Origin: Gracilaria gracilis
Taxonomy: Eukaryota > Rhodophyta > Florideophyceae > Gracilariales > Gracilariaceae
DNA: 64,000 nucleotides
Direction of reading: 5' to 3'
Assembly (NCBI GenBank): GCA_030374805.1
Contig: JARGSG010000189.1
Span: 744,001 to 808,000 of the forward strand
Shown: in pieces, positions 10,269 through 21,900 of the stretch
Numbering within the stretch: position 1 is the first letter of the stretch
How the letters are laid out: the number at the start of each line of letters is the position of its first letter
The notes under the pieces: model-generated
The model's database searches: none
Told to the model about the DNA's origin: nothing
The model's input: the letters and a program-made list of their open reading frames with translations, nothing else
Program-made: the position numbers and the translations under genes

Positions 10269-12109
10269 TGGATGATGCTATGCTTGCGAAAACGATGCGT
10301 CGAAGAAAGAGGACGTCGGCAGGGATGCACAGAGGAGGTAGGGCGGTCGTACTACAAGGGAAGCTAGAGGGCGCAAATATTCATTCAACGAATTTCAGGG
10401 TGTGTGAGTGTGCGATTGTTGATAGGCGGAGCTAGGGCAATGGATCTCGGTGGAGAATTGTGCGCAAGCTTATGCACGACGGTCAAGCTGCTAAGCCCGT
10501 CAAGCACAGCAAGCGGCAGCCAGTGTGGCTGGGAATAGATGAGCCGTGACGTGTTCACGTAGCGCTATCGAAGTAGCGGTTGCCCGTTGAGTCAAATGGA
10601 ACACGGGTGGGAAGAGGGGTGTTCTTGAGGCGCATGGTAAACTTCACCTTGGTAGCTACCAAAGGTATCCAGGAATAATCGTTCCGGATTGCAGGTGCGC
10701 CTACAATTATCCGAGTCCAATAGTGTGAGCAAAGTGCTTCGAGTGGTCGTGGAAGAGGTGCTCGCAAACAGTGATAAGGTCTTGCTGTTGTGGAAATCGA
10801 TGCAATCGATGAAGCTTTCCTGTGGAACACCGCCGGTGCAATACAGTAGCACGATGCGGTTGATGGATATCTACTGCTGTAACAGCATACAGTGCACTGC
10901 ACTGCGTGCAGTCTTCATCACGAGGAGAGAACTGTTTCCAAGTTTCCCCCCTAGTTAAAGAGCGCCAACTCTCCTAGCCTCTACTTTTGTAAATTAAAAG
11001 TTTGGTACCAAGGGTAGCTCAGGTTGAAGTTATCTCCGTAACCCTTCTTCTCGTTTCACTTCTTGGCAGAAACTGCAGCGAAACCGGAGGGTAAGAGGGC
11101 TACATCTCGAGGAATATTGAATCGAAATGCTTTTTTCTTCAATCTATGTGGCACTCGGGAAACGATTCAAAGAAGAGCATAGAAGACGTGAGCGGCTTTT
11201 AGGAAAGGCTCGGTACGTAATAGCGGTTATTGCTGTTTTTGTGAAACACTTGCGATAATTCTTCGAAATCGGGGGAGTTGATAAAGACACCAATGTCTCA
11301 TGATAAACGTTAGCGTTAACGCTACCCCCAGCCCAATAAGGTTACGGCAACCACCAAGTAGGAGTGCTTCACTCGCTGATGTACAACAAGGAAGTATTAG
11401 GCCCCTTCGAACTGTTTAGGTACCGACGCTTATGGCCTTCTTCCTCGTTCTAAGCTCCGGTTCTGTCGACAATGCTAGCAACAATGACATACAGAGCCCC
11501 GCTTGTTATTGCAGGTGGATAGATTTATGCTCTATTTGTTTGCTGAAGAGAAAGCATTCTGAAGAAAGAATGGTTATGCTGTCCTTCTTGTGATGGTAGT
11601 TGGTTTTGTCAGAACGTCATTCTCAAAGGGCACAAAAAGACGTGCTCTACGTCGTTGTTAGCGTTTGCCTTACGTTCAGAACCCCGAATCTATCTCCAAA
11701 TGCAGAGACACGAGCAAAAGGCGATTTTTTCTGCGTGACGTGGCGACTCTTTTAACTCCGGCGGTAGGCGGTGAATGATGGCCGTAGCGAGGTCTTCAGT
11801 GTCTTAGAACAACAATCATGTCGGGCGGTTAGAACGGCGCACAGGCACCGAACGGCCTCACGGGGGAGGCGTTCACCGCAGAATGAGAGCACGACGGTAA
11901 TCAACACCAGCAACAATCGCGATGCAGTCCTCTACGCAATAAATCCAGCCCGAAAGGACGCGAACCAGCTTTTACTACTTTCTGCTCCACATAGCATCTG
12001 TACTGGATCAAACTTTGGTAAGTGTCCAGAGTAGACAGAACTGACTTCAGGAATTTTTGAGCTTGCAACTCTCCACAGTCACAATGAACAACAACAACAA
12101 CGATAGGAG
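10269..12109. other. No recognisable gene
   Basis: The first 200 bases probably hold the promoter of the minus-strand membrane gene. The rest has only short open frames without protein-like composition and no RNA gene that I can fold by eye. Confidence 0.5.
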
Positions 12110-12262
12110 GGCTACGTATCCTAGCCCGTTCGATACTGCTCGAGGCGCGGCGAGAAGAATCCGCCCCAGCAACACCACGTACACGACGTGTACTACATGT
12201 GCTTCATGCTTTCGTGACACTGTCACAAGTGTCACAATGTCACAGAGCAAATGCACCTCAGA
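12110..12262 (+). repeat. Fragment of a dispersed repeat (uninterrupted reference copy)
   Basis: Bases around 12145-12175 (GCGGCGAGAAGAATCCGC and onward) match 29535-29580. Bases around 12190-12255 (TTCATGCTTTCGTGACACTG and onward) match 34530-34590. In the other copy these two stretches are separated by an LTR retrotransposon. Here they are contiguous, so this copy represents the empty site. Confidence 0.75.
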
Positions 12263-13480
12263 GTGGCGCTCAATGATGTTGCTTTTCAGCCGACCGGTCC
12301 TGTTCCGGTCTTGTTCGGGAGCGATGCCGCTCCCAATCCAAGACAGCCAACAAAGTAAACACTTGCAACTCGAAACCAATACCCAGATTCTGAAGCCTGA
12401 GCACGAGCTGAAGGGCACATTAATTTTATATGCTGTGGTCAGAAACGGTGCGACCGTCTTCATACTTTTCAGTTAAGATATTCCAGACAACTGTCATCAC
12501 TGCGGAGCTAAGAACGCGTGCGCTGCACAGCGCTCATACCATTTACACTTGCAGTGGGGGGATCCATCGCCTACTTGTTAGTAGAAGATGATGATGTCAG
12601 TAGAAGTTCTTAGAGTTGGCTAGTTTAACGGCAGGGATACTGAGCTTCTTGAGAGCATGCGAAAATAGGGAGCAGACAAAAATCCGTGGAAGCGCTGATA
12701 CCATTGGTAATGACCGCGTAGAATCTGAACGAGAACGGACTCAGCGTGTACAACGCGCACTACCCTTGTGCTCTCCCAGAGAGCAGGTGCTTTCTCCAAC
12801 ACACACGCATGTGCTTGTAGTTCGCACAAATTGGAAAAAGCGTACACGTGCGTAGCACCAGCGACGGCGCAAACTTTCGTCGTTTCGTCGTGGTCAGTGT
12901 GGACTGCGATTGTTCTGATTGTCTGTGCTCGACGCACTATCACCACTGTCCACCACAAAGCTGGAAGACAAAGTTACGCAAAACGGTTTTCCATTACTGT
13001 ATCTGTAGTTCAAAAGCATATGTGAGCTCTTTCAGAATCTCGTGTTGTTCTCCATGGCGCAGTCTGAGTTGGTAGCTCAACAGGGAACTGATCAGGGGCG
13101 TTCTATGAGAGGCGAAAGCACAGCTGCCTGCATGCGTTGTGTGAAACAAGTGGTGCTATCATTCGAACAAGTAAGGCGCGGTCGTGCACCCATCGCACTG
13201 CCCATCGCACTGTAAAGCAGATTGTTGGCTGCCGCAAGTCGTTGTGCACATTTGGACCGCAGTTGGCGCCTGATATGTACCAAAGGTACCGCAGATCTTG
13301 AGCGTCCAGTCGCACACCGTCTCAGTAACCACCGTCTCAGTAGAGCTCTTGCTCAACCTATGCACGCGCGCTAGCTACTTCCCTCCTCCTCCTCCAGCAC
13401 CCATCGTCCTCTGCAGGGCAATTATTCACACAATGCCACCGTGAGGGAGGTAGCCAACGCTCGACACACATCCTCACTCC
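12263..13480. other. No recognisable gene; upstream region of the NLR gene
   Basis: Only short, unconvincing open frames are present. One minus-strand frame at 13159-13365 is cysteine-rich but has no signal peptide or known pattern. The 100 bases before 13481 presumably hold the NLR promoter and leader. Confidence 0.4.
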
Positions 13481-16400
13481 ATGTCGCAAGGCGCTTCTTC
13501 CTCCCACACACCACAGTTCCGCATCTTTCTCAGCCATGCCGGTGAAGACAAGGAAACAATCGCCCGACCGTTATGGAAACGCCTTTGCGAGCACGGCCTC
13601 TCCGTTTTCCTCGATGAAGAGTCCTTCGGTCTTGGCGACCACTGCCCGAATGTCATGGAACACGCCATGGCAACCGCTCCCGTCGGCGTCTTTGTTATGA
13701 GTCCCGAATTTGTGGCCAAGCATTGGCCCATGCGTGAGCTTCTGGCATTCGTCCGCCGTTACGACCGCGCCGTGGCCGCCGAAGAGACTCCGCCCATGCT
13801 CATCCCTATCCTTTACCGCTTTGGTACCCACGAATGCCGCGATCCGACCACCTTTAGCAAGTACAGCGAACTCTTTAACAGGCACGGTCTTATCAAGCGT
13901 GCCTTGGATGGCATCATACCGCTCAAGGATATCAAGCATGCATTGAGTACGGCCGCCACTCTATGGAGCATTCGGAACGACGTCGGCGCAACGAACTCCC
14001 AGCAGCCGGACATGGCGTCCACCAGAGAAAAGTTCATTCAAATCATTCTCAATAAGATCTTGGCATGCCTTGAAAGTGAGAGACCTCAGTTACTAGAGGG
14101 ATGCCATCCCGTGGTCAGCAATGCACCTGCACAACAAGATGAGTATACCTCCTGCAACATGGTGCCCCGAAATCCACCTAGATTAACGCTGGACTATGGC
14201 TCGCGCACCACATGCGAAGGGAAGCTAATGGCTGCGGTTCTGAACACAAGCGGGAAGCGAATTGTCGCGGTTGTGGCTATTGGAAAAGGTGGAGTTGGTA
14301 AGACATGCGCTTTGCGAGGGCTTGCTGAATACAGTGAAGTTACAGACGTGTTTGTTGACGGCATTTTTTACCTTGAGCTTGGAAACGATGCTGCAATATC
14401 GAATATAGTACAAGGAATCGCAAGAATTGTTGATGAAACAGGAGGTTCGAAGTTGGCAAACGAGATAAATACAGCCAAATCTGTTGCAGAGGCATCTTGG
14501 AAGGCATCGAAATGGTTTGGGCAACGTTCGTGCTTGTTTCTCGTGGATGATATTTGGCACTTGAATGGAATAGACTCTGATGTGTTGCCAACTCTTGGTA
14601 AGATGGTAAACCGGAACAGTAGAATGGTGTACACAACCAGAGACCGGTACTTTGTAGATGGCGCTGAAAAACTGATTAAGTTCAAAGAAAAGGAAGCGCT
14701 TGGGGACCTGTCGCGGCAAATGTTGATGACTCACGCAGGGTTTGAGCAAATTACCGAGCTTGACGACAAAAACAAGAAGGCGTTGGAATTTTTTCTCACA
14801 TTGTGCGATGGCCTTCCGCTCGCGTTGGGTATTGTCGGCAGTTCAGTACGACGATATTCATTGGATTGCGAACCAGAGCAAGACGCATGGTCAGAATTTC
14901 GCGCTGACGTTGAATCTGAAGAAAAGGACTTGATGAAAGTAGAGGCTAGGTCATATGGTAAACTGCCAAAGATTGTGGAGTCATCTCTACAAGTTCTTGA
15001 GCAGCGTAGTGGACACGAAAGGGAAAAGATTGGGTATTGGTTTCGGGCTTTGAGTGTGCTTCAAAAGCAACAGTGTGTTCCTGACAAAATGTTGCAGAAG
15101 TTATGGAAGTTGAATTCGTTGGCAGAAACCAAAGAAGTGGTGGAATTGTTTGCAGATGTTTCAGTTGTACAAATGACGAGAAAAGCCCGTTCAGTGTTTG
15201 TCAAACTGCACGACTTGATTTTGGATATCGCTGTTCGCAGAGCAACTGAAGCAAGTGAGACACAAGCTTTTTTCAAAACCGTTGTGAGAAACTACGTGCT
15301 ATCTGAACCACAGCTCGAATGTGAGAGAGAGGTGGAAGAAGAAGTCGTAACGGGGGCCACCAAGCAAGTTATCTGCAATCCAGAGTTGCGGTACGCATGG
15401 TGGGATGTTAAAGCTGATGGATACATACACGACAATGTTTGCAGACTACTTCGAAAGGCAGGGTATGTGGAGCAGCTACTGTGGCTGTTGTCGCAACCGC
15501 AATGGATTGTGAAGCGACAGGTGACAGACGGAATCCTCAGTGTGGAACACGACTTGGACCATGGAATAGCGATGTGCAACGACAACGGTTGCCAAGATGC
15601 AAATCGCAGCGAGCACCTGCAAATGATGCGTCTAGCGGCCAGGATGGGCGCGTTGTATGTGAACAACAACCGGCGGATGGAGGAGGGTTGGTTTCAGCTG
15701 CACGGACGGCTGCAGTGGCACGCGACGCGGAGCGAGTTGACGGCCGATTTCGTGCAGAGGATGGAAAGGTGTGCACCGAAGCCTTGGCTCAAAGCGTCTG
15801 CCGGGGTCTTGGCACAAGCCGGTGGTAGTGAAATTCAAACTGTGCGCGCCCCAGGCAGAGTACGTTGCATACGTGAAGAGCCTAATGCAATCTGGATTTT
15901 GTCCAAGGACTTCGGTGTCATGCATGCGGGAAGGTATGAGAAATCGAACGAGTATTTCAAGCATGAGCAGCTGCAAGCGTCAGGAGGCGCATGGTACTGG
16001 TTTTCGTTCTTACCTGATCAACGCAGGGTGGTGGCAGCGCAACGGGACGGACGCGTTTGTGTGTGGAGCAGACAAACTGGAGTTTGCGAGCAAACTGTTG
16101 CACACGACTGTCTAAATCACGATCACTTTGTTGATTTTGTCGCGGATGGCTCTCGGCTTGCGTGCCAGTTGAAAGATCGTTCCATTCAACTGTGGGACAC
16201 GCTCAGCGGCACACCGGTGGGACACCCGCTCAAAGGACACACCAGTTTGGTGGAGTGTGTGGCAGTGAGCGTCGACGGCACTCGCATCGTGTCAGGCTCG
16301 GACGACATGACGGTGCGTGTGTGGGACGCAGAAAGTGGCAACGCCGTGGGGCAGCCGCTCCAAGGGCACACCGATTCGGTGACATGTTTGGCAGTGAGCG

Positions 16401-17338
16401 CCGAAGGCACTCGCATCGTGTCAGGCTCGTACGACGAGACGGTGCGTGTGTGGGACGCAGAAAGCGGCAACGCCGTAGGGCAGCCGCTCCAAGGGCACAC
16501 CAATTCGGTGACGTGTGTGGCAGTGAGTGCCTACGGCACTCGCATAGTGTCAGGCTCGAGGGACGAGACGGTTTGGGTGTGGGAGGCAGACAGCGGCAAC
16601 GCCGTGGGGCAGCTGCTCCGAGGACACAGCAGTTGGGTGACGTGTGTGGCAGTGAGCGCCGATGGCACTCGCATTGTGTCAGGCTCGGACGACAAGACGG
16701 TGCGTGTGTGGGACGCAAAAAGCGGCAACGCCGTGGAGCAGCCGCTCCAAGGACACAGCGGTTGGGTGCGGTGTGTGGCAGTGTGTTCCCACGGCACTCG
16801 CATCGTGTCAGGCTCGGACGACATGACGGTGCGTGTGTGGGACGCAGAAAGTGGAAACGCCGTGGGGCAGCCGCTCCAAGGGCACACCGATTCGGTGACA
16901 TGTTTGGCAGTGAGCGCCGAAGGCACTCGCATCGTGTCAGGCTCGTACGACGAGACGGTGCGTGTGTGGGACGCAGAAAGCGGCAATGCCGTGGGGCAGC
17001 CGCTCCAAGGACACTCTGGTCAGGTGCTGCGTGTGGCAGTGAGCCCTGACGGCACTTTCGTCGTGTCGGATGATGGCACGATGCAACGGCTGTGGGCGTT
17101 GACCGCAGGTGGCGTTGAGTGTGTGCTCACGTCACGTGATGCTGAGTGGCAGCGCAGAATCGACACGCTCGAGCTCGTGTGGTCCTCGAATGAACTTGAA
17201 GATGAATATGCATTTCGGGTGCGCGACTTGGGGAGTGCAACAGTGCTAGGCAGCTTTGAAAAAGCGTTCCACCGCATCAGCGGTACGGATTTGCACTTCA
17301 CGAAAGACTTCTCTGGGTTTTTCCGAATTGTGCGGTGA
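13481..17338 (+). CDS. TIR-NB-ARC-WD40 receptor (NLR/STAND ATPase)
   Basis: An intact 1285-residue signal-transducing ATPase with NLR architecture. The TIR domain is at about residues 10-150: FRIFLSHAGEDKETIARPLW, then LSVFLDEESFGLGD, and VFVMSPEFVAKHWPMREL. The NB-ARC ATPase follows: P-loop VAIGKGGVGKTCAL at about 264-277, Walker B CLFLVDDIW near 350, sensor-like SRMVYTTRDR near 382, and GLPLALGIVGS near 445. A helical region with an MHD-like KLHDLILD (about 575) leads to a WD40 beta-propeller from about 870 to the C-terminus. Related proteins detect pathogens (plants, animals) or non-self cells (fungal HET-E/HET-D), with the repeats as sensor and the N-terminal domain as effector. TIR domains of this kind may hydrolyse NAD+. 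The catalytic glutamate was not assigned here. The frame is uninterrupted, unlike the decayed sequence to its right. Confidence 0.92.
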   Translation: MSQGASSSHTPQFRIFLSHAGEDKETIARPLWKRLCEHGLSVFLDEESFGLGDHCPNVMEHAMATAPVGVFVMSPEFVAKHWPMRELLAFVRRYDRAVAAEETPPMLIPILYRFGTHECRDPTTFSKYSELFNRHGLIKRALDGIIPLKDIKHALSTAATLWSIRNDVGATNSQQPDMASTREKFIQIILNKILACLESERPQLLEGCHPVVSNAPAQQDEYTSCNMVPRNPPRLTLDYGSRTTCEGKLMAAVLNTSGKRIVAVVAIGKGGVGKTCALRGLAEYSEVTDVFVDGIFYLELGNDAAISNIVQGIARIVDETGGSKLANEINTAKSVAEASWKASKWFGQRSCLFLVDDIWHLNGIDSDVLPTLGKMVNRNSRMVYTTRDRYFVDGAEKLIKFKEKEALGDLSRQMLMTHAGFEQITELDDKNKKALEFFLTLCDGLPLALGIVGSSVRRYSLDCEPEQDAWSEFRADVESEEKDLMKVEARSYGKLPKIVESSLQVLEQRSGHEREKIGYWFRALSVLQKQQCVPDKMLQKLWKLNSLAETKEVVELFADVSVVQMTRKARSVFVKLHDLILDIAVRRATEASETQAFFKTVVRNYVLSEPQLECEREVEEEVVTGATKQVICNPELRYAWWDVKADGYIHDNVCRLLRKAGYVEQLLWLLSQPQWIVKRQVTDGILSVEHDLDHGIAMCNDNGCQDANRSEHLQMMRLAARMGALYVNNNRRMEEGWFQLHGRLQWHATRSELTADFVQRMERCAPKPWLKASAGVLAQAGGSEIQTVRAPGRVRCIREEPNAIWILSKDFGVMHAGRYEKSNEYFKHEQLQASGGAWYWFSFLPDQRRVVAAQRDGRVCVWSRQTGVCEQTVAHDCLNHDHFVDFVADGSRLACQLKDRSIQLWDTLSGTPVGHPLKGHTSLVECVAVSVDGTRIVSGSDDMTVRVWDAESGNAVGQPLQGHTDSVTCLAVSAEGTRIVSGSYDETVRVWDAESGNAVGQPLQGHTNSVTCVAVSAYGTRIVSGSRDETVWVWEADSGNAVGQLLRGHSSWVTCVAVSADGTRIVSGSDDKTVRVWDAKSGNAVEQPLQGHSGWVRCVAVCSHGTRIVSGSDDMTVRVWDAESGNAVGQPLQGHTDSVTCLAVSAEGTRIVSGSYDETVRVWDAESGNAVGQPLQGHSGQVLRVAVSPDGTFVVSDDGTMQRLWALTAGGVECVLTSRDAEWQRRIDTLELVWSSNELEDEYAFRVRDLGSATVLGSFEKAFHRISGTDLHFTKDFSGFFRIVR
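16235..17137 (+). repeat. Seven 129-bp (43-residue) WD40 repeat units
   Basis: The Gly-His codons that open each unit fall at 16235, 16364, 16493, 16622, 16751, 16880 and 17009, exactly 129 bp apart. Framework residues (GTRIVSGS, VWDAESGNAV) are almost unchanged between units. Residues just after GH (TSL, TDS, TNS, SSW, SGW, SGQ) and in SGSxDxT (D/Y/R and M/E/K) vary. The segment 16276-16494 is nearly identical to 16792-17010. Confidence 0.95.
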
Positions 17339-17484
17339 CAAAGGGTAGCGGGAAAGCAGTTCAACACACGCGATACAAAATATGTGCCTCGTACGCTATG
17401 TTCTCTTCGTTATCCTTGCAGGGCACAAGCAAGCGCGTCACCTTCGCGCTCGCGACCGCAGCGCCTCGCCACGGGCGCCACGCT

Positions 17485-18020
17485 GCGCTGGGGCCGCATG
17501 GAGCGCAACGAATGCCCTCTCAATCACATGACGCTACCGCCCTTTCAAGCCCTTGGTTAAACAGCGTCGCCATGATGAGCGCCGCCGCGCTTGCACATAA
17601 CCAGCTGCCCGTGGAAAGGAGCTGTGCGAGCGCGTGCTGCTGTCCGTGTGTTTCGCCGCCGGCTGGCGGGCGACACACTTGTCGGAGATATGTGAGGAGA
17701 CGTTCCTTTCGGAGCGCCACACGGCCGACGGCATCATCGCCATCGCGTACAGCATGAAGACGCGCAAAGGACTGCTCCCGGATGTGCAGTGCACCACGCT
17801 CATTGACTGATTAAGGACCTGCGCGCGTGCTCCACCACCGTCAACGTCGCCATGATGTCCATCGTGGCCGCTACACTGGCCGACAGCGGCACCAACACCA
17901 TCTCGGGCCACTTTGTGCTGGAAAGCGACGTGGAAAGCGACGTGGTGAATCAGACGCTGTCCGTGCTCAGTTTCAGCGGCTTTTATGACAACGCGGACGA
18001 AGCCTTCTTCCACATTCCCA
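17485..18020 (+). pseudogene. Glutaminase (serine-dependent, GlsA type) remnant
   Basis: The enzyme converts glutamine to glutamate and ammonia. Pieces in different + frames line up in family order: MERNECPLNHMTL (the family's G-x-E-P-S-G-x-x-F-N region), then PWLNSVAMMSA (the N-P-M-I-N-A-G-A region), then FLSERHTADGIIAIAYSM (the S-E-x-x-T-x-x-R-N-x-A region). RACSTTVNVAMMSIVAATLA and FVLESDVxSDVVNQTLSVL follow, then SGFYDNADEA. At least two frame changes (near 17625 and 17815) and an early end near 18020 show it is broken. The match is from memory of the family pattern, not from a search. The GC-rich codons resemble the host genes at the left of the window, so this was probably a host gene. 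It is cut off on the right by the dispersed repeat that carries the transposon. Confidence 0.6.
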
Positions 18021-18131
18021 TAATGTACGTGAATAGGATGATTAACCTTTGTCGGCGCTCAGGAGCATCAGTAAGATTCTTCTTGTGCTCCCCGCTGCTC
18101 GTCGGTGGGCAGCGCGCCGAATTGCCGTATG

Positions 18132-18288
18132 TTGATACCGGTCGGCCTCTTGCAAGGCGAGAGCGCCACACACACATCATTTGTGCGCAGTGCAACGCCC
18201 GGCGCACAGCAATGCGCCGGTGGGATGCACTGGCAAATAAATTGCGCGACCGTCCGGCTCGGCGCTCTGCCCGCCGGCGGTCAACTAT
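18132..18288 (+). repeat. Dispersed repeat copy, left part (continues at 23364)
   Basis: From GTTGATACCGGTCGGCCTCT onward this matches 29347-29492. It ends ...GGTCAACTAT, where the transposon at 18289 interrupts it. The second copy reads GGTCAACTATGCGCGC without interruption, which defines the insertion site. Confidence 0.85.
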
Positions 18289-18646
18289 CCCCGTTTCAGT
18301 GGGGTGAGGAAATTTCATCACCCTTTTTCTTGGGTGAGTTCGGGTGAGGCAGTCCCATCTCACCCGTACAGGGTGAGGGTGTCCCGCCGGCGGGTGAGAA
18401 TCACCCTCAATCGAGGTGATTTGGCCTAAACCTCACCCGACGGGACGGCACTCTCACCCAACGGGACCGCACTTTGTCTGTGATCCCACCTCGTCCGCTC
18501 TCGCTTCTCACCGCCGTTACTGGGCCACCATCACTCTTGCTTCTCTCTTTCCCCGCAGTCGAGCGTAACCCCGCACTCAGCACAGCCTTCCAAACCGTAC
18601 AAACGAGGAGACTGCCGCACTTCACTTTAAGCCGGCCTTTTCCGCT
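18289..18646 (+). repeat. Left terminal inverted repeat of the 5-kb transposon
   Basis: About 358 bp, matching the right end in reverse complement with few mismatches. It contains many GGGTGAG/CTCACCC motifs, which could be subterminal transposase-binding sites. Confidence 0.85.
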
Positions 18647-18940
18647 CCCGACCTTGACCGCTGTCAATGGCTTACTCATTCAAGGCTTTGTCTTTTTTTG
18701 CACCCGTGCGTAGCCTTGCACTCAACACAGTGTTTCGGGACATTTCTACCGCAATAACGAGGCCACCGCTGACCTAGGATTCAACACCACCTTGACGGCT
18801 TTCACGAATTACGCCTCCCATATGGCTCCATTACCATCACCGCCTTCCTCCTCTGGTCTTAAGTGCTGTACGCCTGCTGTTGAAATTTTCAGCCCTCACC
18901 CCTGCGCACAACTCTAAAATGCGATAGTCTGGTACACACT

Positions 18941-21900
18941 TTGAACATAACCGATTTGTTTTCCAAATCACCATCCTCAGAGATTCACGCGGAATATGAG
19001 TCTTTATCTACCAATTTCCCGCAATATAACAGAATCCCAGCCAATCAGCCACCATTACACACTTTTATTGATATTGTACAACCACCTACTATAGCGAAAG
19101 ATCTCTTAACACAATTTGATCCTGCAGATGCATCTGACAGTAGCAGTGACAATTTTTTTCGTCCCACCCGGATCCAATGAGCTCCAGATTGCAAATGTTT
19201 CTTCCAAAACAGGTTCCATTCAATAATAAAATCAATCGCAGATATCAGAGGAAGACTTACGTTTGCTACGGGGTGAAAGTATGTTCGGACGACATGTTTC
19301 TAATGGAATAGGTGTCACAGAGAGCAATTGTGAGGCTCAACAAATTGCAGTAGATGATATCTGGTCTTCACTTTTCAGCGATAGAATTGATAACATAATG
19401 AAGATGAGCACGGAATCAACAAGTTTATTAACAACCGCAGCGAGCAGTATGCAGGAGAGTTCCGACAGGGCGGCGAAGACTACAAGCGGAGGTCTCGATA
19501 ATTGGAGTCACGATTCTCCATTCAATGATATGACAATTGACATCGACGAAATCAATGTGTTCTTGGGAAGACGCTTTGTCACTGAGGCATACACCATTCT
19601 CAATAACGTAATGAGCGAGATCAAACAGAAGCAGATTAATTTCAACGTTGTGACTCAGACCAATCTGCGTAGATTGGCGGTACTGGACGTCTTCCTCCCG
19701 GATTATATCCTTGGCAAGGTAGATGAAAGTCTAAACCGTGTTCTATTTTCACGAAATCAAAAGCCGACCTCTACATTCGAGCTTAAAGGGATACTTATCT
19801 TACATGTTCTAGCGGCATTCTAATCATCGACTATATCGACAATTACCGCTCCCAGAAATCGACTGTTTTTCTTTCAAATGGGCATTTTGAGCACCCGATA
19901 CGGCTAGGTCTGGAGCGTGTTGTCATGCACCACAGGAAGGCGCCAAAGAGTAGAGGCGCTTGGAGAGGGCTGGTCAAACTTCCCACGGAGGGCAAATTCA
20001 TTGATAACAGAACTCGAAGATGAGCTTGCTTCTGTGAACAGGCTTTATCTTCATGTTCCAGGTACTAATGTTTTTAGCCTTGACGACGATCACCAAAGAC
20101 TACGTTCCATAGCTGTCGCGCAGTTAACAGCAATGAGTCATGTGAACAATCCGAAAAAGGCCTTGGGCCCTGTTGATAACTCATTGTGTTCGGCGTTGAA
20201 TCCTGTTTTCATCGCAAGCCACTACTCTAGGCCTGGTGAAAAAATAACAGATGTGTGAGAAAGACTTGTGCGTCTCATACAAGGCGTTCCTACGGCGGCA
20301 CCAGTCAGACCCATGACCGACGCAATCTTTGCTGCTGATAGAGGTTACAATAGCAAGCAAACCATTGACTACATCAATGAACGACTCGGAGCGACGGGGA
20401 TCGGCACGCACAAGCGAAGTCTTGACTACCCTTTTGTTTTTGGCGATGGTCGTATACGAAAAAGGCATAAGGGATGGTAGTTAGCGAGCAAGGTTGTAGA
20501 GCCGTATACAGTGCTCGCCGCAAAGCGAAGTCATCTTCCGGGAGAGATATTGAAGCTGCAGTGTATCGAGAGAGCTTCAGTGGGCGGATAGCGAGCATAT
20601 ACCATAATAATGACCGAATGTTCAAGGCCACGAAGTTCACACTTATCCCAAAGACAGGATACGAGCAGCCCATGAGTGCAACAGAAAGAGAATTGTTTCA
20701 CACAGTTTATGATCGAGCATTAGTTGGTATTGCTGCTTCCACCAATTCAGAATCGGTTATGTTACCGTACAGAATGCGTGTGAATCAAGCTCTGCTACGC
20801 GTACGAGAAGTGACGTTGCTCCAATCTGAAGATCCTGGTTGGTTCCTCAGTAGAGCTTTTCAATTCACATGTCGCACAACACAGGCCTTTTTGCGAGCAA
20901 TTGCAGAAGACAATGAAGAGGCGATGGAGTCATTGGCATCTCTGGTTGCAGGGAAGCGATTGGGACACGGGCCGCAATGTTTCCCACAAAGTGAAGAGGC
21001 TACAATGCAACGTTTGACATCAAATATGATTCTACTCTTTCACGCAGTGAATATGACAGTATATTCAGGTTTGACCTCAGAGAATCAGGATCATTTGCCC
21101 TCTTCGTTTATGTCTGCCAGTACTGAGAGCCTTAATGCAATGACAAAGAGTGACATACTCTCGATGATGGTTTCAATAGGTCACCGTCAGTCGCAATCAC
21201 TACGAAAATCCTTGCTTATCGAGAAGGTGTTAAGTCTACAGGAAAGCGTTCGAAATGGAACAATAACGCTTTCACCCGCCAATCAGAACCAATTAACTCC
21301 ATCGCAAAGGCGTGAGGCAAAAGAAAGAAAGCTTCTCTACCGCTTGTATAAGAAGTCATTGACTTCGTGGGTGATGAAACCTCTAGTGACAACGGCCGGG
21401 ATGAAAGAGGGCAGTATTAATGAACATCAGGTACTCAAGGCTCTACCCGCCTTTTTCGAACACAATGAGGCAACCTTGGGATCCTTCTTCACATCCAGTG
21501 ATGCGCAGTACAGTGAACACAAATTCACAGTTCAATATATTCGAACCGTTGGCCTTGTTGCCTCCAATAGGGAGGTGATTGTGGCCGACAGTCCGGATGA
21601 TATTTTATGCTATGAAGACGAGGAGGGACAAAGTCACGTCTGCGCAGTAGAAATTAAGACCTCGACAAGCTTGCGCACAATTGAAGAAGCTCGGAAGGTA
21701 AAGCAAAAGTTTGCGGCGGTAACAAGGCTAACTGACATTGGCCGAAACGAGGAATCTTCCAAGCAGTTTCATGAAGTGGTACCATCTACAGAGTACCGCG
21801 TGCAGTGTCTACATCACGCATTCCCCATGAACTTGAGGTCTGTTGTGTTCGTGCAGTCAAAAGGAAGTAACTGCGGTATAGGAGAGATTATATACGTTTG

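Noticed and set aside
13159-13365. Small cysteine-rich peptide gene on the minus strand
   Set aside because: No signal peptide, no repeat pattern and several overlapping frames of equal length; not distinguishable from chance.
10269-13480. tRNA or other RNA genes in the gene-poor stretch
   Set aside because: I looked for the T-loop GTTCRANNC motif with pairing arms on both strands here and across the window and found no cloverleaf that holds.
16162-17049. Repetitive open frames in other phases across the WD40 region
   Set aside because: They are shadows of the 129-bp repeat; only one frame shows WD40 residues and connects to NB-ARC.
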